Notes: generated by a model from the letters alone, not told the origin. A stretch of DNA of 64,000 bases from Desulfosporosinus sp. OT (GCF_000224515.1 NZ_AGAF01000165.1:42472-106471); one strand, 5' to 3'; shown: positions 36,239-45,235, numbered from the stretch's first letter. Translations and numbers: made by a program.

Positions 36239-37387
36239 CTATTTACTTCCCACGGGATATAACGATAATTCTAAGTCTTTCTCCTTAGTTAGTTTACTTT
36301 TGATTTGGGACTGGACTGAGAACTCAAAAATCAAAGCATATATCTTTTTTACTAAATCAGGGGAAAGTTGTAGTTCAGTGCCCAGGTTAACTAAGCGCTG
36401 AATAATTTCTTTTTCCCGACTAGTATCTTTAACCCGATCCAGTCGTTTCTGATCGCCTACTTTTCTGACTATCTGCATCCTAACTGCTAGCCTTTCGATT
36501 ATGGTTTGGTCTATACCGTCAATCTGGCTACGCAGAGATTCAAGGGTTTCCCCATCATCACCCTGCCCTCCAGAAGCAAAGACTCTACTGACCGATCCTG
36601 CGACTATTCCTAGCTCTCGGGCTAGTTGAACAAACTGTTCTGGGTACAAGGACTGAGGACCATCGCTTGTAGCCTCTGCAGGATTTGGGTGCATTTCGAT
36701 CAATAAGCCATCCGCACCTGCTGCTATAGCGGCCTTAGACAAGGACGAAATCAAATCTCTTCTCCCTGCAGCATGACTTGGATCGACAATAACCGGGAGG
36801 TGAGAAAGCTCTTTGGCGACTCCAACAGCACTAAGGTCTAAGGTGTTTCGGGTACTGGGCTCATAGGTGCGTATTCCCCGTTCACAAAGGATAACGTTGG
36901 GATTGCCGGCGGATAAAATATATTCAGCTGCCAACAGCCATTCCTCAATTGTCGCTGATAAACCCCGTTTAAGGATAATCGGTTTGTTAATTTTCCCAAC
37001 CATTTTCAGAAGCTCAAAGTTCTGCATATTCCGAGCACCAATCTGAATAATGTCAATCTGGTCGACTACTAACTCAAGACTTTGCGCATCAATAACCTCT
37101 GTAACACAAAGCAAGCCCTGCTCCCGGGCAGCTTGAACTAAATAATTAAGTCCCTCCCGGCCCAAGCCTTGAAAACTATAGGGTGAAGTACGTGGTTTGA
37201 AAACACCACCCCGCAGAATTCTTCCACCTGCTTTTTTTACCGTCTCAGCTGATTGCTTCATCTGGATACTTGATTCTACAGCACAGGGTCCGCCCATTAG
37301 AATAATTTCTTTACCTCCTATTGTTACTCCTTTAACTTCAATGGAACTGTGCTCTCCTTTTAGGCCTGCTAATTTCAAATCTTTCAT
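36239..37387 (-). CDS. DAHP synthase fused to chorismate mutase
   Basis: About 382 residues from the ATG at 37387 (GAAAGGGG upstream). Residues 1-270 are a type I-beta DAHP synthase (IILMGGPCAVES, ILRGGVFKPRTSPYSFQG, ILKRGL, DPSHAAGRRDL) making DAHP from PEP and erythrose 4-phosphate. Residues about 290-370 are an AroQ chorismate mutase (SLRSQIDGIDQTIIERLAVR, VGDQKRLDRVKDTSREKEII). The mutase is C-terminal, opposite to the B. subtilis order. A tandem T-box with a Phe specifier precedes it, in line with an aromatic pathway role. Confidence 0.93.
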   Translation of the reverse strand: MKDLKLAGLKGEHSSIEVKGVTIGGKEIILMGGPCAVESSIQMKQSAETVKKAGGRILRGGVFKPRTSPYSFQGLGREGLNYLVQAAREQGLLCVTEVIDAQSLELVVDQIDIIQIGARNMQNFELLKMVGKINKPIILKRGLSATIEEWLLAAEYILSAGNPNVILCERGIRTYEPSTRNTLDLSAVGVAKELSHLPVIVDPSHAAGRRDLISSLSKAAIAAGADGLLIEMHPNPAEATSDGPQSLYPEQFVQLARELGIVAGSVSRVFASGGQGDDGETLESLRSQIDGIDQTIIERLAVRMQIVRKVGDQKRLDRVKDTSREKEIIQRLVNLGTELQLSPDLVKKIYALIFEFSVQSQIKSKLTKEKDLELSLYPVGSK

Positions 37388-37404
37388 AATCAATACCCCT
37401 TTCA

Positions 37405-37860
37405 AATATAAAAATAAAAAGTCCACGGCCCATCCCATCGCAGGGACGAAAGCCGTGGACTTCCGCGTTACCACCCATTTTGGCCAAAATTGGCCCACTC
37501 AACAAAAGGTACAGTCTCTTAAAACTCGCGTTTGTCGAGTTCAAGTTTAGGTTTGGAAAATAAAAAACTTCTCATCCCTTGTAGGGACGAGAAGTTATAT
37601 CTCGTGTTACCACCCAACTTAAGCCAAAAAAGGCCACTCGACAAAGGTACGGGAATTAAAATCCGATACCCCCTTCTTATTAACGGGGAAGAACCGTCCT
37701 AGCCTACTAGATAACGTTCAGCCGGCAGCTCGGGAGTGAACTTCGCCTATCACCACACATAGAAGAGTTTCCAGTCGAGACTCTTCCTCCCTGAAAGGTA
37801 ATAAATAGCCTACTTTTCTCCGTCGTCGCTTTTGAAGATTCAATTATTTGTAATTGTATT
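37405..37860 (-). promoter_or_regulatory. Tandem T-box leader of DAHP synthase gene (Phe specifier)
   Basis: One stem I (specifier UUC, Phe, at 37738-37740) is followed by two full antiterminator/terminator modules. Module 1 has GGGTGGTAACACGAG (37601-37615) and a terminator at 37566-37595. Module 2 has GGGTGGTAACGCGG (37463-37476) and a terminator with 11-bp arms at 37419-37462 followed by TTTTATTTTTAT. The second module has no stem I of its own. Confidence 0.88.
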
Positions 37861-37888
37861 ATAACACAGATATAAGATTTGTCAACCT

Positions 37889-37917
37889 AAAAACAGAGCC
37901 CGATATTCGGACTCTGG
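37889..37917 (-). terminator. Terminator after serine operon / small ORF
   Basis: On the minus strand CAGAGTCCG..CGGGCTCTG is followed by TTTTTAGG. It ends transcription arriving from the DUF1015 gene or the small ORF at 37954. Confidence 0.85.
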
Positions 37918-37953
37918 TTAGATGACTTATTCACGTTCTACCTAGGATTAGGA

Positions 37954-38034
37954 TCAAGCCAATAAGGCTGTAGCAGCGATTATACTCAATGCCGCGGCAT
38001 AATGTAACTTGTCAATCAATCTGAATTTTGCCAT
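37954..38034 (-). CDS. Possible 26-residue hydrophobic peptide
   Basis: An ATG-started frame of 26 codons encodes a basic N-terminus and a hydrophobic C-terminus (LHYAAALSIIAATALLA). A plausible promoter (TTGTAT, 18 bases, TATACT) lies just upstream and a good terminator begins about 40 bases after the stop. The ribosome-binding site is weak (TGAGATGA). It may be a small membrane peptide gene or an untranslated short RNA. Confidence 0.4.
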   Translation of the reverse strand: MAKFRLIDKLHYAAALSIIAATALLA

Positions 38035-38136
38035 GAATTTCATCTCAGAACATAGTATAACCCGTTTCTTAGGTTTTATACAAAACCGCAAAACTTTTTC
38101 TATAGGGGAATAAATAGCCTATTTCATTCTGATTCT

Positions 38137-39375
38137 CTAACTTAACTCATGAATAAACAATCCGCTTCTCAGCTTCGGTTCAAACCAAGTCGATTTTGGG
38201 GGCATCAGCTGACCAGCATCGGATACTTCAAACAACTCATCTATTGAAGTTGGAAACATTGAAAATGCAAGTTTCATGTCACTGTTGGCTCTTTTTTCAA
38301 GTTCTTTAAGACCTCGTATACCGCCGACAAAGTCTATTCTTTTGTCTGTTCTTATATCTTTGATATTGAGCACTGGAGTTAACAAATGATTTTGCAGCAC
38401 GGCAACATCGAGTCCCTCTACAGGATCCGTTGAACGGATTTCATCTTTGGCCGTTAACTTATACCATACTCCTTCTAAGTACATCCCAAATGTAGCCTTT
38501 TCCATAGGTTTAAAGGGTTCCTCCCCCATTTCTTCAACTAAAAAGACCTTAGCCACTTCAGTCAAAAAACCTTCTTTACTATAACCATTTAAATCTTTCG
38601 CTACGCGGTTATAGTCTAAAATCATCAATTGGTCATGTGGGAAAAGGACAGCAAGGAAGAAGTTAAATTCCTCTTCTCCATTATAGTCTGGGTTTTCTGC
38701 CCTTCTTTTTAAGCCTACTTTAACCGCTGAGGCTGTTCTATGATGTCCATCTGCAATATAGATGCTTTGTATCGTTTTAAATTCTTTAGAGATTGTTTCG
38801 ATGTGGCTTTGATCAGCTATTTTCCATATCGTATGTTTAACTCCGTCAGGGGCTAGAAAATCATATAAAGGAGTTCCCATTTTGATCGCGTCGATTACTT
38901 CATTGATATTTCTTTGAGAACGATATGCTAAAAATATAGGGCCAGTCTGAGCATCACAAATATCCACATGGTTGATTCGGTCAATTTCTTTATCTTCTCT
39001 AGTTTTCTCATGTTTTTTAATGACATTATTAAGATAGTCGTCAATCGCTGCACATCCTACTAAACCAGTCTGAGAACGACCAGCCATCGTCAGTTCGTAA
39101 ACATAGTAGCAGTTCTGACCTTCTTTAATTAAGACACCTTCCTTGAGCATATCACGAAGACTATCTCTTGCTTGTTCATACACCTTAGTATCATATGGAT
39201 CGAAGTTCTCAGGAAATTGAGTCTCAGCTCTATCAATTTTTAAAAAAGATAACGGCTCTTTTATTACTTCTTCTAAGGCTTCTTGGCGATTATAAACATC
39301 ATAGGGGAGTGCTGCCACTTTATTTGCCAGATCTCCTCTAGGTCTTACCGAATTAAAAGGTCTGATAGTAGCCAC
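38137..39375 (-). CDS. DUF1015 family protein
   Basis: A 412-residue soluble protein. DUF1015 features are the N-terminal RPFNSVRP..VAALPYDVYNRQEA, the DGHHRTASA motif (about residue 209) and the closing FMFPTS/PPKSTWFEPK region, where PPKSTWF is typical. It is the last gene of serC-serA-DUF1015. The family has no settled function, but it is often next to serine-pathway genes in anaerobes, so a role in serine metabolism is inferred. The GHH motif suggests a catalytic site. Confidence 0.9.
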   Translation of the reverse strand: MATIRPFNSVRPRGDLANKVAALPYDVYNRQEALEEVIKEPLSFLKIDRAETQFPENFDPYDTKVYEQARDSLRDMLKEGVLIKEGQNCYYVYELTMAGRSQTGLVGCAAIDDYLNNVIKKHEKTREDKEIDRINHVDICDAQTGPIFLAYRSQRNINEVIDAIKMGTPLYDFLAPDGVKHTIWKIADQSHIETISKEFKTIQSIYIADGHHRTASAVKVGLKRRAENPDYNGEEEFNFFLAVLFPHDQLMILDYNRVAKDLNGYSKEGFLTEVAKVFLVEEMGEEPFKPMEKATFGMYLEGVWYKLTAKDEIRSTDPVEGLDVAVLQNHLLTPVLNIKDIRTDKRIDFVGGIRGLKELEKRANSDMKLAFSMFPTSIDELFEVSDAGQLMPPKSTWFEPKLRSGLFIHELS

Positions 39376-39423
39376 TACTCTACCTCCACTCCTAAAGTTC
39401 TACCGAAGAGTGCGAAACGAAAT

Positions 39424-39453
39424 CAAGGGGATCAAAATCATTTGGTCCCCTTG
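39424..39453 (-). terminator. Hairpin between serA and DUF1015 gene
   Basis: CAAGGGGA..TCCCCTTG forms a 10-bp stem in the short gap between the genes, followed on the minus strand by ATTTCGTTT. It is more an attenuator than a strict terminator. Confidence 0.55.
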
Positions 39454-39463
39454 AGCCATCGTG

Positions 39464-40627
39464 CTATTTAATGATTCTTACTTTTAAAACTCCGTTAATC
39501 TCTCTTATTTTATCGGCTAATTCAGGAGTCACAGGGGATTCAGAATCAAGTATGGTATAGGCATACTGGCCTTTGCTTTTATTAATCATGTCGGGTATAT
39601 TAATGTTTTCTTTAGCAAACGTTGCTGTGAACTGACTTAACATGTTCGGTATATTTTTATGATTAATGGCGATACGTCCAGCATTATTGCAGACTCCCAT
39701 GTCACAGCTGGGATAATTAACCGAATTCTTAATATTACCATTTTCGAGGTAGTCAATTAATTGCTTGACTGCCATAACCGCACAGTTGTCTTCTGATTCA
39801 CTCGTCGAAGCTCCTAAATGGGGAATGGTAGTTACTCCTTCAATACCACACACCTTAGGGTTTGGAAAATCCGTAACGTATTTACCGACTTTTCCAGACT
39901 TCAAAGCCTCAACCATATCATCATCAATAACCAAAGTATCTCTTGAAAAGTTTAGTATTTTCACGCCATCCTTCATCATAGCAAAGGAATCTTTGTTGAA
40001 CATTCCTTTAGTGGAATCGGTTAAAGGTATATGAACCGTAATAAAATCACATTCTCTAAAGATCTCTTCTAAAGACTTAGCTTGTTTAATAAATTTGGAA
40101 AGCTTCCAGGCAGCATCCACAGAGATATATGGGTCATATCCGTAGACTTCCATGTCCAACTTGTTTAAGGCATTAGCAACTAGAACTCCGATCTGACCAA
40201 GTCCTATGACTCCTAGTTTCTTACCTTTAATTTCTGTTCCAGCAAACTTTGCTTTATTCTTTTCAACCAGTTTGGCAATGTCTGGGTCTTCTTGACAAGA
40301 ATTCACCCAGTTAATTCCTCCAAAAAGGTCACGTGAAGCCATAACTAAGGATGCTATAACAATTTCTTTTACGCCGTTAGCATTAGCACCCGGGGTATTA
40401 AAAACAACCACTCCATTTTCAGCACATTTCTCCAGCGGAATATTATTAACCCCAGCTCCTGCTCTAGCAATAGCCTCTAGTGAAGGAGGAAGCTCTAGAT
40501 CATGAAGACTTGAGCTTCTCACCAGGACTGCATTGGCATCATTGAAATCATTCACCATTTCATAGTCATCGGTTAAGAGGTTTAATCCCACATTGGCAAT
40601 ATTATTTATACAGTTAATTTTAAACAT
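39464..40627 (-). CDS. serA: D-3-phosphoglycerate dehydrogenase
   Basis: About 387 residues from the ATG at 40627 (GGGTGGAG upstream; the ATG one codon before is also possible). It oxidises 3-phosphoglycerate with NAD in the first step of serine synthesis. Rossmann motif GVIGLGQIGVLVANAL, substrate arginine in ARAGAGVNNIP region, catalytic HLGASTSE, and a C-terminal ACT domain (about 315-387) are visible. The long intervening domain of some SerA proteins is absent, so it is the short type. It lies about 40 bases after serC. Confidence 0.93.
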   Translation of the reverse strand: MFKINCINNIANVGLNLLTDDYEMVNDFNDANAVLVRSSSLHDLELPPSLEAIARAGAGVNNIPLEKCAENGVVVFNTPGANANGVKEIVIASLVMASRDLFGGINWVNSCQEDPDIAKLVEKNKAKFAGTEIKGKKLGVIGLGQIGVLVANALNKLDMEVYGYDPYISVDAAWKLSKFIKQAKSLEEIFRECDFITVHIPLTDSTKGMFNKDSFAMMKDGVKILNFSRDTLVIDDDMVEALKSGKVGKYVTDFPNPKVCGIEGVTTIPHLGASTSESEDNCAVMAVKQLIDYLENGNIKNSVNYPSCDMGVCNNAGRIAINHKNIPNMLSQFTATFAKENINIPDMINKSKGQYAYTILDSESPVTPELADKIREINGVLKVRIIK

Positions 40628-40667
40628 CATTACTCCACCCCACAAATTTATTTCGTTTAATCTCTGC

Positions 40668-41756
40668 TTAAATAATTTGGTTTTCTTCTTCGAATTTCTT
40701 CATAAATTCAACTAAGGCTTTAACACCTGCCATCGGCATAGCATTGTAAATACTGGCTCGCATACCACCAACACTTCTGTGTCCCTTTAGATTCTCGAAT
40801 CCAGCAGCTTTGGCTTCTTTAATAAATTTTGCATCCAATTCATCGGAACCCGTAACAAACGGGACATTCATTAATGATCGATCCTTCTTTACAACCGTTC
40901 CTCGAAATAGCTTACTGGAATCAAGGAAATCATATAAAATTGCAGCCTTTTCTTGATTGATTTTCTGCATTGCCTCGAGCCCACCCAGATTCTGAACCCA
41001 CTTAAATACTTTACCGCAAATATAGATCCCATAAGCTGGAGGTGTATTATACAATGACTTGTTATCTGCGTGAGTTTTATATTTTAACATTGTTGGCGTC
41101 CCGGGCAATACATCCTCAGTGATCAAATCTTCGCGAATGATAACAACTACAACTCCTGCCGGACCAATATTTTTTTGAACACCAGCAAAAATAAGACCAT
41201 ATTTTGTTACATCAACTGGTTCAGATAAGATATCTGAAGACATGTCCGCAACTAAGACTTTATTTCCGGTTTCAGGTAATTCATTATATTTCGTTCCATA
41301 GATTGTATTGTTATGACAGATGTAGACATAATCAGCATCATCAGAAATCTTCAGGCCCTTTAGATCCGGTATATATGAAAACGTCTTATCTTCGGAAGAA
41401 GCAATGACATTAATCTTTCCAAATAACTTACCTTCCGAAATAGCTTTTTTGGCCCATTGTCCGGTGTTAATGTGATCCGCGACTTTATTTTTCATCAAAT
41501 TCATAGGAATCATGGCAAACTGTTGGGATGCCCCGCCTTGAAGGAAGAGGACTTTGTAATTATCAGGAATCTTCAGTAAATCTCTCAATGTATTTTCAGC
41601 ATCTCCGATAATCTGTTCGAAAGCTTTCGAACGATGGCTCATCTCCATAACGGACATGCCTGCACCTCTGTAATCTAACATTTCCTCCGCTGCTTCTCTA
41701 AGCACCTCTTCAGGCAACACCGCTGGACCTGCTGAAAAATTATATATTCTTGCCAT
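40668..41756 (-). CDS. serC: Phosphoserine aminotransferase
   Basis: About 362 residues from the ATG at 41756 (AAAGGAGG upstream; eight extra codons precede it in the open frame). It makes phosphoserine from phosphohydroxypyruvate and glutamate with PLP. Motifs are NFSAGPAVLPEEVL at the start, the PLP lysine in FAGVQKNIGPAGV, and HRSVGGMRASIYNAMP near the end. First gene of serC-serA-DUF1015, under a tandem T-box with a Ser specifier. Confidence 0.95.
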   Translation of the reverse strand: MARIYNFSAGPAVLPEEVLREAAEEMLDYRGAGMSVMEMSHRSKAFEQIIGDAENTLRDLLKIPDNYKVLFLQGGASQQFAMIPMNLMKNKVADHINTGQWAKKAISEGKLFGKINVIASSEDKTFSYIPDLKGLKISDDADYVYICHNNTIYGTKYNELPETGNKVLVADMSSDILSEPVDVTKYGLIFAGVQKNIGPAGVVVVIIREDLITEDVLPGTPTMLKYKTHADNKSLYNTPPAYGIYICGKVFKWVQNLGGLEAMQKINQEKAAILYDFLDSSKLFRGTVVKKDRSLMNVPFVTGSDELDAKFIKEAKAAGFENLKGHRSVGGMRASIYNAMPMAGVKALVEFMKKFEEENQII

Positions 41757-41929
41757 AATAATAAATCCTCCTTTATTCATCGTGTTATTTAATCAATGTT
41801 GCTTTGTAATTTCCGTTTGTGACAAATAAGTCAATAGTATCATTAGCATGTCCCTTTAGATGAATAGTATCATAAAATTCTCCTTTTCTTAAAATTTCTA
41901 ATTAAAATGTCTCAAATTGGATGCCCTGG

Positions 41930-42250
41930 AAAAAAACAAAACCCACCCCATCATTGGGGCGGGAATTCCGCGGTGCCACCCAAGTTCTAACCGATTTAGG
42001 GTACATGAAAGCAAACGCTTTAAAATAAATAAAACCTCTCATCCCAATTAGGGACGAGAAGTTATTCCCGCGTTGCCACCCATGTTGCCGAATCGGCCAA
42101 CTCATGTCCGCGCTATCGGGCGGAACCCGTCACAATTCATCATTGGCCACTCCAGGATGGAATTCTTAAGCTCTGTAGACTGACTTGCACCGACCGTCAG
42201 TTCTCTAAACTTCAGAGGCTTAGAACTTCCCTTCATTGTGTTAGGTGTCT
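41930..42250 (-). promoter_or_regulatory. Tandem T-box leader of serC (Ser specifier)
   Basis: One stem I (specifier UCC, Ser, at 42159-42161) is followed by two antiterminator/terminator modules. Module 1 has GGGTGGCAACGCGG (about 42067-42080) and a terminator at 42031-42063. Module 2 has GGGTGGCACCGCGG (about 41968-41981) and a terminator at 41930-41966 with TTTTGTTTTTTT. About 170 unexplained bases then separate it from serC. Confidence 0.88.
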
Positions 42251-42385
42251 TTTAAACTAATATGATTCTAATCGATCCAAGTCATCATGTCAAGTCATTA
42301 TTTATCATATTTATCTTTTATCTACTTTTCACTTCTTGATCTGTGGGAGTTTCATGCAAGGACGATAGTGCCTGGTGGGTGGACT

Positions 42386-42513
42386 TGTGCCAATCTCTTC
42401 ACCAAAATCAACCCATAATTTATTGGCTGGCTTCTTAGCCTTTTCAAAAACTTCTGCTGAACAATTTCTCCAACTCTAATATCCATATTCATAAAATCAT
42501 CAAAAGTAGCCAA
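42386..42513 (-). pseudogene. csaA: 5' remnant of csaA
   Basis: After GGAGG and a TTG start the frame reads ATFDDFMNMDIRVGEIV, the start of CsaA-type tRNA-binding-domain proteins. A one-base deletion near 42455 shifts the frame; the other frame continues EVFEKAKKPANKLWVDFGEEIG as expected of CsaA. Similarity then ends, and the remaining two thirds of the gene are missing. The rest of the gap up to 42624 shows nothing further. Confidence 0.75.
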
Positions 42514-42624
42514 AGTCCTAACCTCCTGCAGTTATTAAATTCATAATACCAACGTAATACTCAGTATCTACATTGCTCACTGTAAAAAGGATTCTATCCG
42601 ATTAACAAAGGGCTAACCGTTTAT

Positions 42625-43860
42625 TTAAAGTTCAGCAGAACGTTTTTCTGCTCTTAAATCCTCAACAATAGCTTTAAATGCCACTGGGAAAGGGATCACG
42701 CTTAAGTCTTGGAGCGAAACCCAACATCGCTTATCGAGATATTGAGGGACTATCCTCGAATCCAAGCGATACTCTCCAACTGCTTCTTTGAGTAAAGAAA
42801 CATCAGCAGGTTTAGCTTCGAGCGGTTCGGGCAGATCAATGATGATCCAGCAGATTCTCCAGCGTCGGTGGCTGAATGTGTACCAGACCGGTCCGTGCTG
42901 TCTTAAGCCCTGCCTGAATTGTGCTTGCACCTGCTCGTCAAATGCTCGCTCAGGTACAGCCTTTTGAAAATATTCAAGCCACGCCTCATATCCAATCGTA
43001 GGAAGACTATCGTTAAAACCATCCTCCAGACTTAATTCCACTCCAGGGAACTCCCAAAGATCAGCCAGTAGCCCCTGTGAAGGGCGTTTCTGTATAAACA
43101 CCTGGTCCTCCCGTCGTAGAACAAAAGTTAAGCGGGTCAACACTTGACGCTTTGCTTTTAACTTTTTCACAGGGTAGAGGTGAGCGTCGCCTTGTAGATA
43201 ACCTTCGCAGACTTGGGCCAGCGGACAATTTGCACAATCTGGTTTCGTGGGGGTACAAACCATCGCCCCTAGTTCCATCAAAGCTTGATTAAAGTCTCCT
43301 GGCTGAAGAGCCGGTTGCCATACCATTAACTGGTCGTTAAAGTGACGATAGCTACGCGCCGTCTCCACCGGCTCAGACCAAGCTAAAAGGCGAGATACAA
43401 CCCGCAAGACATTGCCATCGATTGCTGTAACGCTCTGCCCAAACGCAATGCTCGCGATTGCTCCTGCCGTGTATTTGCCGATACCTGGTACCAATAAAAG
43501 AGCGTTATAATCAACAGGCATTTTCCCACCTTGTTGATCAAGCAGATAATGGGCCCCTTCCCACATACGACGAGCCCTAGAATAGTATCCTAGTCCGCGC
43601 CAGACCGTCAAGACATCCTCAAGACTTGCCATCCCCAGTTGCGCTACGCCGGGAAAGCGTTGGAGAAATCGTTCATAATAGGGAATGACTGTCTTCACCT
43701 GGGTCTGCTGCAGCATGACTTCAGACACCCAAATTGCGTAAGGGTCTCCCGTCTTTCGCCAGGGCAAATCCCTTTTTTCCACTGTATACCAGGCCAAAAG
43801 AAGGGCTGAATGACTGTGTTCTCCTGTTATATCTGTCAGAACATCGTTTAATATAACCAT
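42625..43860 (-). CDS. mutY: A/G-specific adenine DNA glycosylase
   Basis: A 411-residue base-excision enzyme that removes adenine opposite 8-oxoguanine. Helix-hairpin-helix VPGIGKYTAGAIASIAFGQ with catalytic Asp in VTAIDGNVLRV, the EVMLQQTQV motif, the 4Fe-4S cluster loop (C-x6-C-x2-C-x5-C, CTPTKPDCANCPLAQVC), and a C-terminal NUDIX-like 8-oxoG recognition domain (about 240-370). Slightly longer than usual (about 350-370) at both ends. It appears monocistronic. Confidence 0.95.
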   Translation of the reverse strand: MVILNDVLTDITGEHSHSALLLAWYTVEKRDLPWRKTGDPYAIWVSEVMLQQTQVKTVIPYYERFLQRFPGVAQLGMASLEDVLTVWRGLGYYSRARRMWEGAHYLLDQQGGKMPVDYNALLLVPGIGKYTAGAIASIAFGQSVTAIDGNVLRVVSRLLAWSEPVETARSYRHFNDQLMVWQPALQPGDFNQALMELGAMVCTPTKPDCANCPLAQVCEGYLQGDAHLYPVKKLKAKRQVLTRLTFVLRREDQVFIQKRPSQGLLADLWEFPGVELSLEDGFNDSLPTIGYEAWLEYFQKAVPERAFDEQVQAQFRQGLRQHGPVWYTFSHRRWRICWIIIDLPEPLEAKPADVSLLKEAVGEYRLDSRIVPQYLDKRCWVSLQDLSVIPFPVAFKAIVEDLRAEKRSAEL

Positions 43861-43996
43861 TGCAAGTATCTCCCAGAACTCCCCTTATTCGGGGATTAAT
43901 GTTTTTTAATCCTAACCACAAGAGTCTGTAAGATGCACGTAAGAATAAATTTAACTGTTATCGGAAACTTTAAGTGTGATTAAAGGAGGGAAAGAT

Positions 43997-44365
43997 ATGA
44001 CCGAAAAAAATATTCTTGCCTTTTTCAAAAGCACCGAAGAAGCAAGTAACGTTGCAGATCAGATCAAGAACCTAGGTGTGACCGATATTCAAATAGATCG
44101 TTTTAGCCTATATCCCCTTGGAAGTTCGGATCGATTGGCAAACCCTGTAACGGGTGCTACACCTAGCCAAGCTACACTAACTTTAGGTGCCAATGGCGGC
44201 CAAGATACAGGGATCTTAGCTTCTTCAAATGTTTGCGCAAGCGGTATGAGTGACGGCGATCAAGATCCAATATCCGGTCGAGATATTCTTATAGCAGCTG
44301 TTGTCGATGAATCAGTTTTTGATCGTGCAATACAATTAATCAAAGATGCCGATGGTATTGTTTAA
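43997..44365 (+). CDS. Small hypothetical protein
   Basis: About 122 residues from the ATG at 43997, which follows AAAGGAGGG. It is soluble; the first 35 residues (NILAFFKSTEEASNVADQIKNLGV) look like the alpha/beta start of YflT-like stress proteins, the middle is Gly/Ser/Thr-rich, and the end (DILIAAVVDESVFDRAIQLIKDADG) is a second alpha/beta unit. A ferredoxin-like fold is possible. Its stop overlaps the convergent gene at 44362. Function unknown. Confidence 0.75.
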   Translation: MTEKNILAFFKSTEEASNVADQIKNLGVTDIQIDRFSLYPLGSSDRLANPVTGATPSQATLTLGANGGQDTGILASSNVCASGMSDGDQDPISGRDILIAAVVDESVFDRAIQLIKDADGIV

Positions 44366-44625
44366 TCTTTACTTTTTAATCGCTGATTTCTCATATATAA
44401 AAACAAATCAAGAGCTACCATGATCAGATTTAAAGCGTAAAGATAGACTACATTATCAAAATTATAAAAAATCTTATTTAAAATCCCAGCAACATAACCA
44501 ATTAGAATTATAAATAAGAAGAAAGCACTTTTCCCATTAGTTGATTTAGATTTGTAAGATTTATAAATGGAAAACGGCCATGCCGCTCCAAAACATACTA
44601 ACATAATAATTTCGAAAATGCTCAT
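44362..44625 (-). CDS. Small three-helix membrane protein
   Basis: An 87-residue membrane protein with three predicted helices (about 4-22, 33-52, 58-79). The region FGAAWPFSIYKSYKSKSTNGKS resembles the PQ-loop/SemiSWEET pattern, so a small transporter unit is possible, but the match is from memory and weak. It overlaps the end of the opposing gene by four bases. Confidence 0.7.
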   Translation of the reverse strand: MSIFEIIMLVCFGAAWPFSIYKSYKSKSTNGKSAFFLFIILIGYVAGILNKIFYNFDNVVYLYALNLIMVALDLFLYMRNQRLKSKD

Positions 44626-44728
44626 TTAACCCTCCACTTTTTAAGATGACTTATTACTTATTACTTATTACTTATAGCCATTGCCTATTAAATACAACTC
44701 TGCTTCATCAGATATCGTAATTATTCTC

Positions 44729-45157
44729 CTACTTGTTGATGAGTATCAGTCCAAGAACACAAAATACTACTCCAATGATTTGGTTCAGGGCGAATCCTTC
44801 TTTAAAGAATAATATGCCGATAGGAATAAGCATAATTGCAAGAATAATATTGGCTACTAAAGAGCCAACACTTATGTTCCACCCTACCCTGTAAGCTAAT
44901 AAATATCCCAATTCTAGGCCAACGATCGTCACACCAAGGGCAACGCTAGTCCAATTTAGCTCGTTGAAGGATTCAAGAAATCGTTTATCCGTTTTATAAA
45001 ATTGAGATGCAACTACGGTCAAAATCGCCGCAGTCAAGTAGGTTATAAGCAAAGCTGAAAAGGGATTAACATTTTGTGGTGTTGATTTCTGACACACATT
45101 ATACACGATATTTGAAACAACTATAAGTACGATGGGGAATACATACATGAACATCAT
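44729..45157 (-). CDS. Single-domain EamA/DMT-type membrane protein
   Basis: A 142-residue membrane protein with five predicted helices, equal to one EamA repeat of the drug/metabolite transporter superfamily; NPFSALLITYLTAA and LIPIGILFFKEGFALNQIIGVVFCVLGLIL are typical. Single-repeat members act as dimers. The substrate is unknown. ATG ATG alternatives at 45157 and 45154 both follow GAGGG. A short ATTACTT tandem repeat lies downstream near 44651-44675. Confidence 0.8.
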   Translation of the reverse strand: MMFMYVFPIVLIVVSNIVYNVCQKSTPQNVNPFSALLITYLTAAILTVVASQFYKTDKRFLESFNELNWTSVALGVTIVGLELGYLLAYRVGWNISVGSLVANIILAIMLIPIGILFFKEGFALNQIIGVVFCVLGLILINK

Positions 45158-45235
45158 TTCGCCCTCATTTATTCTCTATTTAAATTCCTTACCATAAACC
45201 ATAAAAAACGATAGACTAATGCCACTAGTTGTTTA

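Noticed and set aside
41886-41906. Short ORF after AAAAGGAG between the serC T-box and serC
   Set aside because: It has only five codons and no sign of conservation; a leader peptide cannot be supported.
44651-44675. Tandem ATTACTT repeats as a possible CRISPR or regulatory array
   Set aside because: The units are short, direct and without spacers; it is simple-sequence DNA.
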